DNA of 64,000 nucleotides from Rhizobium sp. BK316 (GCF_014193695.1 NZ_JACHZR010000007.1:124001-188000); one strand, 5' to 3'. Positions 33,701-43,000 are shown, counted from the first letter of the stretch. Notes: generated from the sequence alone by a model not told the origin. Made by a program: numbers and translations.

Positions 33701-34190
33701 TGACGGGATAGCCGATCGTGGCCGCCATGCGTGCGACCTCCGCCATATCGTCCGGCAGCGGCTCGGTCGCCGGAACGACCGGAACGCCGACGGAAATGGC
33801 AAGGTTTCGCGCCGCAACCTTGTTGCCGAGCTGGCGCATCGTTTCGGCCCTCGGGCCGATGAAAGTGATGCCTGCGGCATTGCAGGCATCGACGAATTCA
33901 GGGCTTTCCGAAAGCAGGCCGTAGCCGGGATGAATGGCGTCGGCACCGGAAAGCTTAGCGACGCGGATCACTTCGTCGATCGAAAGATAGCTTTCGATCG
34001 GCCCAAGATCGCGGGCGAGATGCGGGCCGCGGCCGACTTGATAGCTCTCGTCGGCCTTGAAACGATGCAGCGCCAGCTTGTCTTCCTCAGCCCATATCGC
34101 GACCGTTTTTATCCCGAGCTCGTTGGCCGCGCGGAAGACACGGATGGCGATTTCGGAACGGTTGGCGACAAGAATCTTCGATATGGGCAA
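30726..34190 (-). CDS. pyc: Pyruvate carboxylase
   Basis: This 1154-residue biotin enzyme carboxylates pyruvate to oxaloacetate, an anaplerotic step. Domains in order: biotin carboxylase with ATP-grasp (KILVANRSEIAIRVF at the start, KASWGGGGRGMRVI near 160), carboxyltransferase TIM barrel (LTDTTMRDGHQSLLATRMRT near 540, PIHFHTHDTSG), allosteric/linker region, and BCCP with EAMKME, the biotinylated residue being Lys1119. The length and lysine position equal those of the crystallised R. etli enzyme. The start is TTG at 34190, supported by GAGGAG; a start 13 residues earlier is less likely. Confidence 0.97.
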   Translation of the reverse strand: MPISKILVANRSEIAIRVFRAANELGIKTVAIWAEEDKLALHRFKADESYQVGRGPHLARDLGPIESYLSIDEVIRVAKLSGADAIHPGYGLLSESPEFVDACNAAGITFIGPRAETMRQLGNKVAARNLAISVGVPVVPATEPLPDDMAEVARMAATIGYPVMLKASWGGGGRGMRVIRSEADLAREVTEAKREAMAAFGKDEVYLEKLVERARHVESQILGDTHGNVVHLFERDCSIQRRNQKVVERAPAPYLSEAQRQELAAYSLKIAEATSYVGAGTVEYLMDADTGKFYFIEVNPRIQVEHTVTEVVTGIDIVKAQIHILDGFAIGTEESGVPKQADIRLNGHALQCRITTEDPEHNFIPDYGRITAYRSASGFGIRLDGGTSYTGAIITRYYDPLLVKVTAWAPNPLEAISRMDRALREFRIRGVATNLTFLEAIITHPKFKDNSYTTRFIDTTPELFQQVKRQDRATKLLTYLADVTVNGHPEAKDRPRPSEDAAKPVVPYINGGKIPDGTKQRLDQLGPKKFGEWMREQKQVLLTDTTMRDGHQSLLATRMRTYDIAGIAGTYAHALPNLLSLECWGGATFDVSMRFLTEDPWERLGLIREAAPNLLLQMLLRGANGVGYKNYPDNVVKYFVRQAAKGGIDLFRVFDCLNWVENMRVSMDAVAEENKLCEAAICYTGDILNSARPKYDLKYYTDLAVQLEKAGAHIIALKDMAGLLKPAAAKVLFKALREATSLPIHFHTHDTSGIAAATVLAAVDAGVDAVDAAMDALSGNTSQPCLGSIVEALRGSKRDPGLDPEWIRRISFYWEAVRNQYAAFESDLKGPASEVYLHEMPGGQFTNLKEQARSLGLETRWHQVAQAYADANQMFGDIVKVTPSSKVVGDMALMMVSQDLTVADVVSPDREVSFPESVVSMLKGDLGQPPSGWPEALQKKALKGEQPYTVRPGSLLDDADLDAERKAIETKLEREVSDFEFASYLMYPKVFTDFALASDTYGPVSVLPTPAYFYGLKDGEELFADIEKGKTLVIVNQAMSQTDSQGMVTVFFELNGQPRRIKVPDRAHGASGAAIRRKAEAGNAVHVGAPMPGVISRVFVSPGQAVSAGDVLVSIEAMKMETALHAEKGGTISEVLVKAGDQIDAKDLLVVYAG

Positions 34191-34307
34191 TGTACTCTCC
34201 TCAAAGCACGGAAACGGGCCATGCTGCACCCGCGAAGAGAATTCTTAACGTGCTGTTACAGAAAGTTCAATTTCCCTTGCCGTGACGAAATAGAATTTCT
34301 CTAGATC

Positions 34308-35048
34308 TCAGGTGATCAGCCCGTGCCGGAAAGCCAGAGCCACTGCCTGCTGCCGATTCTTGGCCTTCAGCTTGTCCTGCAGGCCGTTCATGTACCAGTC
34401 GACTGTGTGATTGGAGATCTTCAGATGCTTACTGATCTCCATCGAGGTCATGCCCTCGGCAAGATAATGCAGGATTTCCATTTCGCGCCTGGTCAACTGC
34501 GTATCGCTGATCGGCACCGTTTCCAGCGTCGCAGCCTCGCCCTGCATATCGAGCAGCCGCCAGAAGGCCTTGCGGGCGATCGCCTCGAAAAGCGAGATCT
34601 CCGGCGGCGAAAGCTCAATCGGCTTGCCGCCGACGCTGAGGCTGCCGAGGATGCCGTTTCGCCCATAGATCGGGAAGATATAGCCGTCTTCCAGCCCATG
34701 GCCGTAGGCATCGACCATCATCTGCTCCATGCGGCGTTGATGCGGGTCATCCCGGAAAGCCGCCATGCTGTCGCGCCAGCGGAAAGGCCGCTGCGCATGC
34801 GCAAGATACCGTACGGTCGGATCGACGAGCACGTATTTTTTCACCGCATAGATGTGCGACCATCTCTCCGGCCATCGGCTGGCCATAGTCACACCCCACG
34901 GGTTGTCTCCCTGCTTGGGATGACGAAGCAGACCGTAGAAATCGAATCCGCTCGCGCGGATCACCTTTTCGAGTTCGTCGAGCACACTTTGGCTATCGGA
35001 ACTTTCCTCTAAAATGACAAGCAATTGAATTAAAGAATGAATTTGCAC
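34308..35048 (-). CDS. LuxR-type quorum-sensing regulator (ExpR-like position)
   Basis: This 246-residue protein has an N-terminal autoinducer-binding domain and a C-terminal LuxR helix-turn-helix (LTRREMEILHYLAEGMTSME, then ISNHTVDWYMNGLQDKL). The acyl-homoserine-lactone pocket residues of TraR (W57, Y61, D70, P71, W85) are all present with a constant offset of six: W63, Y67, D76, P77, W91. This suggests a functional AHL site. No AHL synthase gene is in the window, so it may be a solo receptor. Its place between pyc and ndvA is where expR lies in Sinorhizobium meliloti as I recall, hence the suggested orthology. Confidence 0.85.
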   Translation of the reverse strand: MQIHSLIQLLVILEESSDSQSVLDELEKVIRASGFDFYGLLRHPKQGDNPWGVTMASRWPERWSHIYAVKKYVLVDPTVRYLAHAQRPFRWRDSMAAFRDDPHQRRMEQMMVDAYGHGLEDGYIFPIYGRNGILGSLSVGGKPIELSPPEISLFEAIARKAFWRLLDMQGEAATLETVPISDTQLTRREMEILHYLAEGMTSMEISKHLKISNHTVDWYMNGLQDKLKAKNRQQAVALAFRHGLIT

Positions 35049-35356
35049 AAAATGCCCCTTGCCCGGACCAACGAGGCCGCCGGAGCAGGCCTGTTAACCC
35101 GCCGCTGAACGGTCTTTCCTAAAAATTGCAGTTCGCAAGTTGGATGGTGCGCTAGACGCTCCAGCGAATGCAAGCGCAAATTGTCGTGATGTATAGCTAA
35201 GCAACAATTTCAAAACCATGGTCACTTATCGCACTCTACGATCACAAATTTCGAAGCCGGATTCCAAACCCGAAGATCCTGTTAATCGTCGGTTCAGGTA
35301 GTTTTTTGTAGCATCGCACCATCCCGTTTTTCGCAGATGCAAAAAGAGGTTCCGAC
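35049..35356. other. luxR-ndvA intergenic region
   Basis: These 308 bases contain the divergent promoters of the LuxR-type gene and ndvA. No convincing lux box, EcfG site or other operator was recognised by eye, and no small gene was found. AGAGG at the right end is the ndvA ribosome binding site. Confidence 0.5.
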
Positions 35357-37120
35357 GTGTCGTTATTTAAGGTCTATGCAAGGGCTCTGCGCTATCTCGG
35401 CGCCTACAAGCTCCGCGTATCCCTCGTCGTTATCGCGAACATCGTATTGGCGGCCATCACCATTGCCGAGCCGATCCTGTTCGGCCGTATCATCGATGCG
35501 ATTTCCGGCAAGGGCGAAGTCAAGCCAATCCTTATGATGTGGGCCGCCTTTGCGGTTTTCAATACCATCGCCTTCGTCCTCGTGGCACGCGAAGCAGACA
35601 GGCTGGCCCACGGCCGCCGCGCGACGCTTCTGACGGAGGCCTTCGGCCGCATCATCTCCATGCCGCTTTCCTGGCACCATCAGCGGGGTACGTCCAACGC
35701 GCTGCACACGCTGCTGCGCGCCTGCGAAACCCTGTTCGGCCTGTGGCTGGAGTTCATGCGCAACCATCTTTCGACAGTCATTGCGCTTGGCCTGCTCATC
35801 CCGACCGCGATATCCATGGATCTGCGTCTCTCCGCAGTCCTGATCGTGCTCGGCATCGCCTATTGGATCATCGGCCGCGTGGTCATGAGCCGCACGAAGG
35901 ATGGCCAGGCTTCGGTCGAGAACCACTATCATACTGTCTTCGGTCACGTCAGCGATTCCATCAGCAACGTCTCGGTGCTGCATAGCTATAACCGTATCGA
36001 TGCCGAAACGCGTGCGCTGAAGTCCTTCGCCGATCGCCTGCTGCAGGCGCAGTACCCGGTGCTCGACTGGTGGGCGCTTGCGAGCGCACTGAATCGCATG
36101 GCCTCCACGATCGCCATGATGATCGTGCTCGTCATCGGTACCGTGCTGGTCCAGAACGGCGAACTGCGTGTCGGCGACGTCATTGCCTTCATCGGCTTCG
36201 CTAACCTGCTGATCGCCCGCCTGGACCTGATGCGCCAGTTCGCCACGCAGATCTTCGAGGCCCGTTCGAAACTGGAAGACTTCTATAATCTGGAAGATTC
36301 CGTCCGCGAACGCGAAGAGCCGGCCGGCAACGGCGAGATCAAGGACGTCAAGGGCGACGTCGAGTTCAACGACGTCTCCTTCGGCTTCGCCAACAGCTCG
36401 CAGGGCCTGCACAACGTCTCCTTCAAAGTGAAGGCCGGCCAGACGGTTGCGATCGTCGGTCCGACCGGCGCCGGCAAGACGACGCTCGTCAATCTGCTGC
36501 AGCGTGTCTACGATCCGCAGGGCGGCCAGATCCTCGTCGACGGCACCGATATCAGCAAGGTCACGCGCAAGTCGCTTCGCCGCTATATCGCCACCGTCTT
36601 CCAGGATGCCGGCCTGCTCAATCGCTCGATTAGCGACAACATCCGCCTCGGCCGCGAGAACGCGTCTGAAGAGGATATGCGTCGCGCCGCCGAAGCCGCC
36701 GCCGCGTCCGACTTCATCGAGAACCGCGACGAGCAGTACGACACCCATGTCGGCGAACGTGGCAACAAGCTCTCCGGCGGCGAACGCCAGCGTATCGCGA
36801 TCGCCCGCGCCATTCTCAAGGATGCGCCGATCCTGGTGCTGGACGAGGCGACCTCCGCGCTCGACGTCGAGACGGAAGCCCGCGTCAAGGCCGCGATCGA
36901 CAACCTGCGCCAGAACCGCACCACCTTCATCATCGCCCACCGTCTCTCGACGGTCCGCGAGGCGGATATGGTGCTGTTCCTCGACAACGGCCGCATTGTC
37001 GAGCACGGCAGCTTCGACGAGCTCAGCCACTCCAACGGCCGCTTCGCTGCTCTGCTGCGCGCCAGCGGCATCCTGACGGACGATGAAGTCCGCAAGGCCC
37101 ACACGACCGAAGCTGCCTGA
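35357..37120 (+). CDS. ndvA: Cyclic beta-1,2-glucan exporter, ABC type
   Basis: This 587-residue half-transporter has six membrane helices (about 20-290) fused to an ABC ATPase. It shows Walker A GPTGAGKTT from residue 368, signature LSGGERQRIAIARAIL and Walker B LVLDEATSALD. Sequence and length match NdvA/ChvA, which moves cyclic beta-1,2-glucan from the cytoplasm to the periplasm and is needed for hypo-osmotic growth and nodule invasion. The start is GTG at 35357 with AGAGG upstream. The synthase gene ndvB lies about 3 kb away on the opposite strand. Confidence 0.97.
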   Translation: MSLFKVYARALRYLGAYKLRVSLVVIANIVLAAITIAEPILFGRIIDAISGKGEVKPILMMWAAFAVFNTIAFVLVAREADRLAHGRRATLLTEAFGRIISMPLSWHHQRGTSNALHTLLRACETLFGLWLEFMRNHLSTVIALGLLIPTAISMDLRLSAVLIVLGIAYWIIGRVVMSRTKDGQASVENHYHTVFGHVSDSISNVSVLHSYNRIDAETRALKSFADRLLQAQYPVLDWWALASALNRMASTIAMMIVLVIGTVLVQNGELRVGDVIAFIGFANLLIARLDLMRQFATQIFEARSKLEDFYNLEDSVREREEPAGNGEIKDVKGDVEFNDVSFGFANSSQGLHNVSFKVKAGQTVAIVGPTGAGKTTLVNLLQRVYDPQGGQILVDGTDISKVTRKSLRRYIATVFQDAGLLNRSISDNIRLGRENASEEDMRRAAEAAAASDFIENRDEQYDTHVGERGNKLSGGERQRIAIARAILKDAPILVLDEATSALDVETEARVKAAIDNLRQNRTTFIIAHRLSTVREADMVLFLDNGRIVEHGSFDELSHSNGRFAALLRASGILTDDEVRKAHTTEAA

Positions 37121-37142
37121 TCGGCTTCGCAAGGACACGACG

Positions 37143-37178
37143 AAAGGCCGGAAGGGCATCGCTCTTCCGGCCTTTTTG
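37143..37178 (+). terminator. Terminator of ndvA
   Basis: AAAGGCCGGAAG (37143-37154) and CTTCCGGCCTTT (37164-37175) form a perfect 12-bp stem followed by TTGTT within a TTTTT run. It lies 23 bases past the ndvA stop codon. Confidence 0.9.
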
Positions 37179-37255
37179 TTGCGTGGATTCCCTGTGAAAC
37201 GCTGTGGGCAGACCCGCTTGTCATCGTCCTCGGTAGGGATAGATCTGTAGAACCT

Positions 37256-37495
37256 CTAAGCCGCTTCTGCATAGACCAGGTCAGGTGCAAGGATCCATTC
37301 GCCCTGTTTGAGCGACATGACATCAAGCCTGCCGCGGCCATCCCTGGCGGCGATGCCGACAAACCGATAGCGGCCACCGTTCCGGTCGATGACCACGGCA
37401 GAAATCGGTTTACCGCGAAGATGACCGACAACAGGGCCGTCTGCCTTCGCGGCATCAAGCACGAAATATTCGTGAGGAACGTTGCGACTAACCAT
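37256..37495 (-). CDS. Hypothetical protein (79 aa)
   Basis: A soluble protein of mixed beta character (VVGHLRGKPISAVVIDRNGG, RYRFVGIAARDGRGRLDV, GEWILAPDLVYAEAA), resembling a small barrel. No family recognised. ATG at 37495 lies 5 bases inside the end of the preceding 51-residue gene, with GAGG 9 bases upstream, indicating translational coupling. Both follow the hydratase gene on the same strand. Confidence 0.65.
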   Translation of the reverse strand: MVSRNVPHEYFVLDAAKADGPVVGHLRGKPISAVVIDRNGGRYRFVGIAARDGRGRLDVMSLKQGEWILAPDLVYAEAA

Positions 37496-37643
37496 CACGC
37501 GCGACCTCGCTCCGGCCGACATCCATCTTTGTCCCTGCCTTCATTGCGGCATCCGGGCGATTGGCCTCGGCCGGAACCGGCTTGCGGCAGAACTGTTTCG
37601 TCTTCTTGATCTCGGTAATGAATGGCTTTCGCTGCGGCCTCAT
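37488..37643 (-). CDS. Small basic hypothetical protein (51 aa)
   Basis: ATG at 37643 follows AAGGA at a 7-base spacing, an excellent ribosome binding site. The protein is very Lys/Arg-rich and lacks hydrophobic segments (MRPQRKPFITEIKKTKQF, then RKPVPAEANRPDAAMKAG). It may bind nucleic acid; no family recognised. It overlaps the next gene by 8 bases and begins 28 bases after the hydratase gene, so the three probably form one operon. Confidence 0.6.
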   Translation of the reverse strand: MRPQRKPFITEIKKTKQFCRKPVPAEANRPDAAMKAGTKMDVGRSEVARDG

Positions 37644-37671
37644 AACTTGTCCTTTCGGTTTGAAATGCGTG

Positions 37672-38442
37672 TCACGCAAAGATGCATTCCACCTGTCCAA
37701 GTGGTCCGAAATCAGCCGCCATATGCTGGCCGGGCCAAACCTGAAGAATGGTCGTGCACGATCCCGTCGCAACGATATCGTTGGCCTGAAGCTGCCTGCC
37801 GTTCGCCGAAAGCTGGCCTGCCAGCCAGACGACGGCATTGAGCGGATTGCCCATGACCGATGCGGATGTCCCCGAAAAGACCATCTGCTTGAACAGGAAG
37901 GTCGTAATATCGATGCCGGCAAGATCGGCTGATGCCAGCGCCCCGGTATGATCACCGCAGAGGGTTGCGACATGCAGGCCGAAGTCGGCGATCGCTGCGT
38001 GGTCTCCCGTGAAGACCCGCCGCGTGCGCCGGCCGAGAATGCCGACGGCCGGGCGGCAATCGAGCACGGCTTCAGCAGCACTGTCGAGGTTGATCGGCTC
38101 TCCGATATCCGGATAGGACCGCAGCATCGTGAAAACCAGCTCACACTGGACACCGATGGTGCCTGGCGGCAGCCGGAATTCCTTCGTGCCGGCAAGAAGT
38201 GCAGAACCGGGAATTTCGGAATAGATCGGCCTTGCGAGACCGAGGATGTGGCGCGATTCCTCGCTCGTGCCGACAAGCACGTAGCCCTTGCGCTCGAAAC
38301 CCAGCGCATCCTGTGCGATCGCCTGGATGTCATAAGCCTCGCGTTCGGAGGAGATCAGGTCAAGGGGAAGATCGCAGAGTTCATTATGCCGACGGCTCCT
38401 GGCGAGGATATCGGCTGTGGCGTCCTTGAGTTCGAAGTACAT
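37672..38442 (-). CDS. 2-keto-4-pentenoate hydratase family protein
   Basis: This 256-residue protein of the fumarylacetoacetate hydrolase-like fold resembles MhpD. Visible family segments are SEREAYDIQ near the N-terminus, the metal-site region GVQCELVFTM, and GNPLNAVVWLAGQLSANG followed by GDIVATGSCTT-like sequence (NDIVATGSCTTI). MhpD-type enzymes hydrate 2-hydroxypentadienoate in aromatic meta-cleavage pathways, but no other pathway gene is nearby, so the real substrate is open. ATG at 38442 is preceded by GGAG at 8 bases; a start 8 residues earlier is less likely. Confidence 0.8.
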   Translation of the reverse strand: MYFELKDATADILARSRRHNELCDLPLDLISSEREAYDIQAIAQDALGFERKGYVLVGTSEESRHILGLARPIYSEIPGSALLAGTKEFRLPPGTIGVQCELVFTMLRSYPDIGEPINLDSAAEAVLDCRPAVGILGRRTRRVFTGDHAAIADFGLHVATLCGDHTGALASADLAGIDITTFLFKQMVFSGTSASVMGNPLNAVVWLAGQLSANGRQLQANDIVATGSCTTILQVWPGQHMAADFGPLGQVECIFA

Positions 38443-38616
38443 CTTCGTGCTCCCTATCATTGGCATTGCCTCAGGAAGCCAAAATGGAGCCAGGCGCGTA
38501 ACCGTTCCATTCGTGATGAACAGCTAAAAAATCAAAATCTCATAGTGATCCCGGAGGTTTGCCCTCGCGCTTCCACCTGGAGCAACTGCGTCAAGGCGTA
38601 GCCATCCACGCTCGGC

Positions 38617-38655
38617 GAAAAGAAAAAAGCCGGCGGCCTCTTCGACCGCCAGCTT
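38617..38655 (-). terminator. Terminator of opgC
   Basis: AAGC-C-GGCGG (38627-38636) pairs with CCGCC-A-GCTT (38646-38655), with one mismatch and a 9-base loop. On the minus strand it is followed by TTTTTCTTTTC. It lies 22 bases past the opgC stop codon. Confidence 0.8.
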
Positions 38656-38677
38656 AATATTGTTTGAGGAAGCCGGC

Positions 38678-39907
38678 CTATTTGCGCTTGCCCTGACCGT
38701 AGGAATCCGCCGCCCGGTTGACACGGACCGGTACCGGAATGGCGCCGCCGGCAAGAGGCCGGGTCTTTTCCTGTTCGCGTTTGTATTCAAGATAATAGGC
38801 ATAGGCGAACTGGGCGGCGATACCGGCAAGCACGAAGATCGGGCCGATGATCTGGTCTCGATTGGTGATGTAGAGCAGCACTTGCCCGGCCATTGCAAGG
38901 ATGGTGCCGGCGACGAAGATATTGAGCGAGTGCCGGCCGAGGATCGTCAGCGGATGATCGGCCGGGCGGCGGAAAGCCTGCGATACCGCCGGAATATTGA
39001 TCACCAGATAGGCGAGCGCCAGCACGTGCATAAGACGCGGCAGCGACAGGAAGGTTTTGTCGAAACCGGTGAGCACTACCGGCAGGCCGAGCGCCGCAAG
39101 ATAGTTTCCGAGATCCCAGAGACGGGCTGTCACCCAGATGAAGGAGAGCACGACATAGCTGAGTGCGAGCGCGAAAAGCAGCGGATGGCGGGGAAGCGTG
39201 CCGCCGCGCTTGACATGCATCATCGACACGATGCCGATCGTGAACAGGAACTGCCAGGAGAAGGGATTGAGGAACCAGTCTCCTTCAAACAGCATGTTCT
39301 GCGGCGCAATCTGATAGACGCCCGCAAGCAGCCAAACGGTGCCGGAAACGACTAGCGCCAACAGCGTGCTCTTCTCGTTCAGAAGCAGGATCAGCGGCAC
39401 CATCAACATCAGCGCGCCGTACATCGGCAGAATGTTGTTGTAGCCGATCTGGTGGCCGAGCAGCAGCAGTGCGGGAATGCCCTCCTTCAGGTTCATCAGC
39501 ACCGCCAGAATATTGATCTCGACCAGTAGCCCCGGCCGATGGAACAGCCAAGCGCCGCAGATAAAGAGCGCCAGCGTCACGAAGGTGGTGATCATATGAG
39601 CGAGATAAAGCGTGAAGGCGCGCTTTGCCGCCTTGATCGCCATTTCCAGCCGTCTGCCCGCCTTGAAGCGCGAACCATAAGCAAGACCGACTGCAATGCC
39701 CGAGATCAGCACGAAGGCTTCGGCGGCATCGGAAAAGCCGAAATTCTTCGTCGTGATATATTCGAAGATTTGCCCTGGGACGTGATTGATGAAGATCGTG
39801 ATCAGGGCAAGACCACGAATCACATCGAGCCTCGTATCACGCTTCGACGCCGCTACTGATATGGAACTTCGTTGGGCGCCAATGGCTTTGGTCGGCATAC
39901 CTGCCAT
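38678..39907 (-). CDS. opgC: OpgC, acyltransferase that decorates periplasmic glucans
   Basis: This 409-residue inner membrane protein has about ten helices and the OpgC/acyltransferase-3-like start (RLDVIRGLALITIFINHVPG), with FSDAAEAFVLISGIAVGLAYG next. OpgC adds succinyl groups to osmoregulated periplasmic glucans in Rhodobacter, and an R. etli opgC is reported to be needed for glucan substitution. It lies 98 bases downstream of ndvB on the same strand. AGGAG precedes the ATG at 39907. A perfect EcfG-type promoter sits in the gap, so decoration can be raised by stress independently of synthesis. Confidence 0.92.
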   Translation of the reverse strand: MAGMPTKAIGAQRSSISVAASKRDTRLDVIRGLALITIFINHVPGQIFEYITTKNFGFSDAAEAFVLISGIAVGLAYGSRFKAGRRLEMAIKAAKRAFTLYLAHMITTFVTLALFICGAWLFHRPGLLVEINILAVLMNLKEGIPALLLLGHQIGYNNILPMYGALMLMVPLILLLNEKSTLLALVVSGTVWLLAGVYQIAPQNMLFEGDWFLNPFSWQFLFTIGIVSMMHVKRGGTLPRHPLLFALALSYVVLSFIWVTARLWDLGNYLAALGLPVVLTGFDKTFLSLPRLMHVLALAYLVINIPAVSQAFRRPADHPLTILGRHSLNIFVAGTILAMAGQVLLYITNRDQIIGPIFVLAGIAAQFAYAYYLEYKREQEKTRPLAGGAIPVPVRVNRAADSYGQGKRK

Positions 39908-39934
39908 GGTGTCTCTCCTGTTATCCGTTTTGCA

Positions 39935-39960
39935 AACGCTACGCCGGCCAAAAGGGTTCC
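39935..39960 (-). promoter_or_regulatory. EcfG (RpoE2)-type promoter of opgC
   Basis: On the minus strand GGAAC (39960-39956) is separated by 17 bases from CGTT (39938-39935), a perfect match to GGAAC-N16/17-CGTT. The expected transcription start is near 39928, giving a leader of about 20 bases before the ATG at 39907. Confidence 0.65.
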
Positions 39961-40005
39961 CCTTTGGCCGCGCGAATCGCCGGAAAATCAGCTTGGAGAT
40001 TGCTG

Positions 40006-43000
40006 TTATCCGACCGGATATCCCTCGTGGGGATTGGCGACTTCGCTGCCGTTTATAGACAGAGTGTAGCCTTCAGCATTGGACGCTTTTGAGACCGAAA
40101 TGCGGTATTTGCTTCCGCCGCGCTTGATCTCTGCCGCAAACCCGTCCCAATTGGAAGGGAGCGACGGGTTCACAAAAAGTTGTCCACCCTTTAGCCGGAT
40201 ACCGAGGATGCCTTCTACCGCCGCGCGGTAGAGCCAGCCGGCCGAACCCGTGTACCAGGTCCAGCCGCCACGCCCGATATAGGGATCGTCGCCGTAGACA
40301 TCGGCCGCTACGACGTAGGGCTCTACGCGGTACCGTTCGGCCGCCGCCTTATTCAGCGAATGGGTGATCGGATTGAGGATTTGGAAGCAACGCAGCGCGT
40401 CGTCCCCCCGTTTCAAATTTGCCAGTGCCATGACCACCCAAGTCGAGGCATGTGTGTATTGGCCACCGTTCTCGCGAACGCCGGGCGGATAGGCCTTGAT
40501 ATAGCCCGGATCCTTTGACGACTTCTCGAAAGGCGGCGTGAAGAGGCGGATGACCCGCGCCTCCTCATCCACCAACTGGGCGAGCACCGCATCCATCGCT
40601 TTGGCGGCCCGCTCCGAATCGCCTTCGCCCGAGAGCACACTCCAGGACTGGGCGATCGAATCGATCTGGCATTCCAGGTTTTCCTTCGATCCGAGCGGCG
40701 TGCCGTCATCGAATGTGCCGCGACGATAATAACCGCCATCCCACGCAGCGCTTTCGAGCGCCCTCTTGAGTTCGGTGAGGTGGGTCCTCCAGCGTTCGGC
40801 ACGAGCCTTGTCGCCCCGTTCTTCGGCATATGGGACGAAAGAGCGCAGTGTGCCGGCAAGGAACCAGCCGAGCCAGACGCTCGTGCCCTGGCCGCCGATG
40901 CCGACTCGGTTCATGCCGTCATTCCAGTCGCCGCCGAGGAAGAGCGGCAGGCCGTTTGTGCCCTTGCGGGCAATGGCGAGATCGAGCGCCAGGGCCGCAT
41001 GTTCGTAGACGCTTGCCGTATCCTCGGACATCTCCGGCTTGGAGAAGGAGTCGTGCTGACCTTCCAGCAGCGCCGGGCCTTCAAGAAAGGGAAGCTGCTC
41101 GTCAAGCACGCTCCTGTCGCCACTGACGCTGCAATAATGATCGATCGCATAAGCGAGCCATACAACGTCGTCGGAAATCATGGTGCGCACGCCGGCGCCC
41201 GTTCCCGGCAGCCACCAGTGCTGCACGTCGCCTTCGCGGAACTGACGCGAGGCGGCGTTGACGATCTGGCGCCGCGCAAGCGCAGGTTCCTGCAGCACAA
41301 AGGCGAGCGTATCCTGCAATTGGTCGCGGAAGCCGAAGGCACCGCTCGCCTGATAGAAGGCGGTGCGGGCCATGATGCGGCAGCCGAGGCTTTGATAGGG
41401 CAGCCAGGTATTGACGAGATTGTTCATGCCCTGATCCGGCGTCGAAATCTGCAGCTTGCCGGTGAATTCCTGCCAGAAGCCCTGGTTCGCCTGCACCGCC
41501 TCATCGAACGAGCCCTTTCGAATATCGGCAAGCAAGGCGCGCGCGGCCTCTTCCGTCGGCGCATCCCCCAGGAAGAAGGTGACGTCGCGCTCTTCGTCGG
41601 CGCCGAGCTCGATATCGATCGCAAGGATCGCTGCTGGATCGCCGTCGAGGTCCGTGGAGCCGGAAAGAGCCGCCGCTGCTGTCACAGCGAAAGGCGCCTC
41701 AATCGTCCCGGTTTTGCCAAGAAACTCACGACGACTTGCTGAGAAACTCGAAACCGTTTCGCTCGCGGCGAAGAAGGCGGTACGGCCCGAATAATCGATG
41801 CTGTAGAGGTTCGTAGCAAACAGCGCCCCTGTCTCCTCGTCGTGTTTCGACAAGATGAAGGAGGCAGTCTTCTGCGGATTATTCCCAAGGACCCATTCGA
41901 CATAAGCGTAGAGCCGAAGCTTGCGGCTTTCCGAGCCTGTATTGCGCAACCGCAGGCGCTGCAGCTTCACCGGCTTCTCGCGACACACCGTCTGCGTCAC
42001 TTCCAGCGCAATTTCATGCTGCATGCTGGAGAAAGTGGAATAGCCGAGACCATGCCGCGCTTCAAAGCGAATGTCGTTGCGACGGGAAAGCGTTGCAAAT
42101 GGCGTCATGACCGCCCCGCTTTCGAGATCCGCTATGTAGAGGGCTTCGCCGGAACGGTTGATGACTGCATCGTTCGACCAGGAGGTGAGCTGATAATCGC
42201 GCGAATTGACGCTCCAGGTGAAACCCGCACCTTCCGCCGACACATGGAAGCCGAACTGGTCGTTCGAGATGACGTTGATCCATGGCTGTGGCGTCGCCCG
42301 CCCGCCCGGCAGACGTGTGACATATTCACGGCCGTCGCGGCTAAAGCCACCGATGCCATTCCAGAAGTCGAGATCGCCTTCCTCCTCAATGGCGACGGTC
42401 TTGATAGCCGGGGCCGGCAGGGGCGGTATGCGCTTGACCGGCATCCCCGCGCGTTCGGTCTTTTCCGTCTCCTCAAGCTCTTCCTTGCCGAGCGCAAACA
42501 GCATGAGGGTGCGGTTGATCTGATCGACCACCTTGCCGTTCCTGGCATGCAGCGTCACCCGCGAGGCAGCAATCAGTGCCTGATAGGTGCTCTCTTCCAT
42601 CAAGTCCCTGCGGACCGCAAAGATGTGCTGGCGCAGGCCGTCAGCCTGGCCCATGCGGCGCACGTTTTCGCACATCGCGTCGAGCGCATGCTGCATATCC
42701 TGCACATAGGAAGAGGCCCGTTCGTTCATGATGACGAGATCGGCGGTCACGCCGCGCGAGCGCAGATATTCCTGCGCCAGCAACGCCTCGCGGGCAATCT
42801 CGAGATCCATGTCGTCATCGATGCGCAGCGTGAAGATCGGGAAATCGCCCGAAATTGCCAACGGCCAGAGCGCCGACTGCGACTGCATGCCGGTCCGGAC
42901 GACCATGTGATCGCCGCGAAGCTGCATGTCCGGATAGACAAGATAACGACCGAGATGCTGGAAGGCGGCCGCCTGCTGCGAGCTGACGCCGACATGGCGC

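Noticed and set aside
35049..35356. Lux box upstream of ndvA
   Set aside because: A GCGCTAGACGCTCCAGCG stretch has only a 5-bp symmetry and does not resemble known LuxR-family boxes.
35363..37159. 598-residue frame antisense to ndvA
   Set aside because: Open only because of high GC codon bias in ndvA; the translated sequence has no domain and ndvA is unmistakable.
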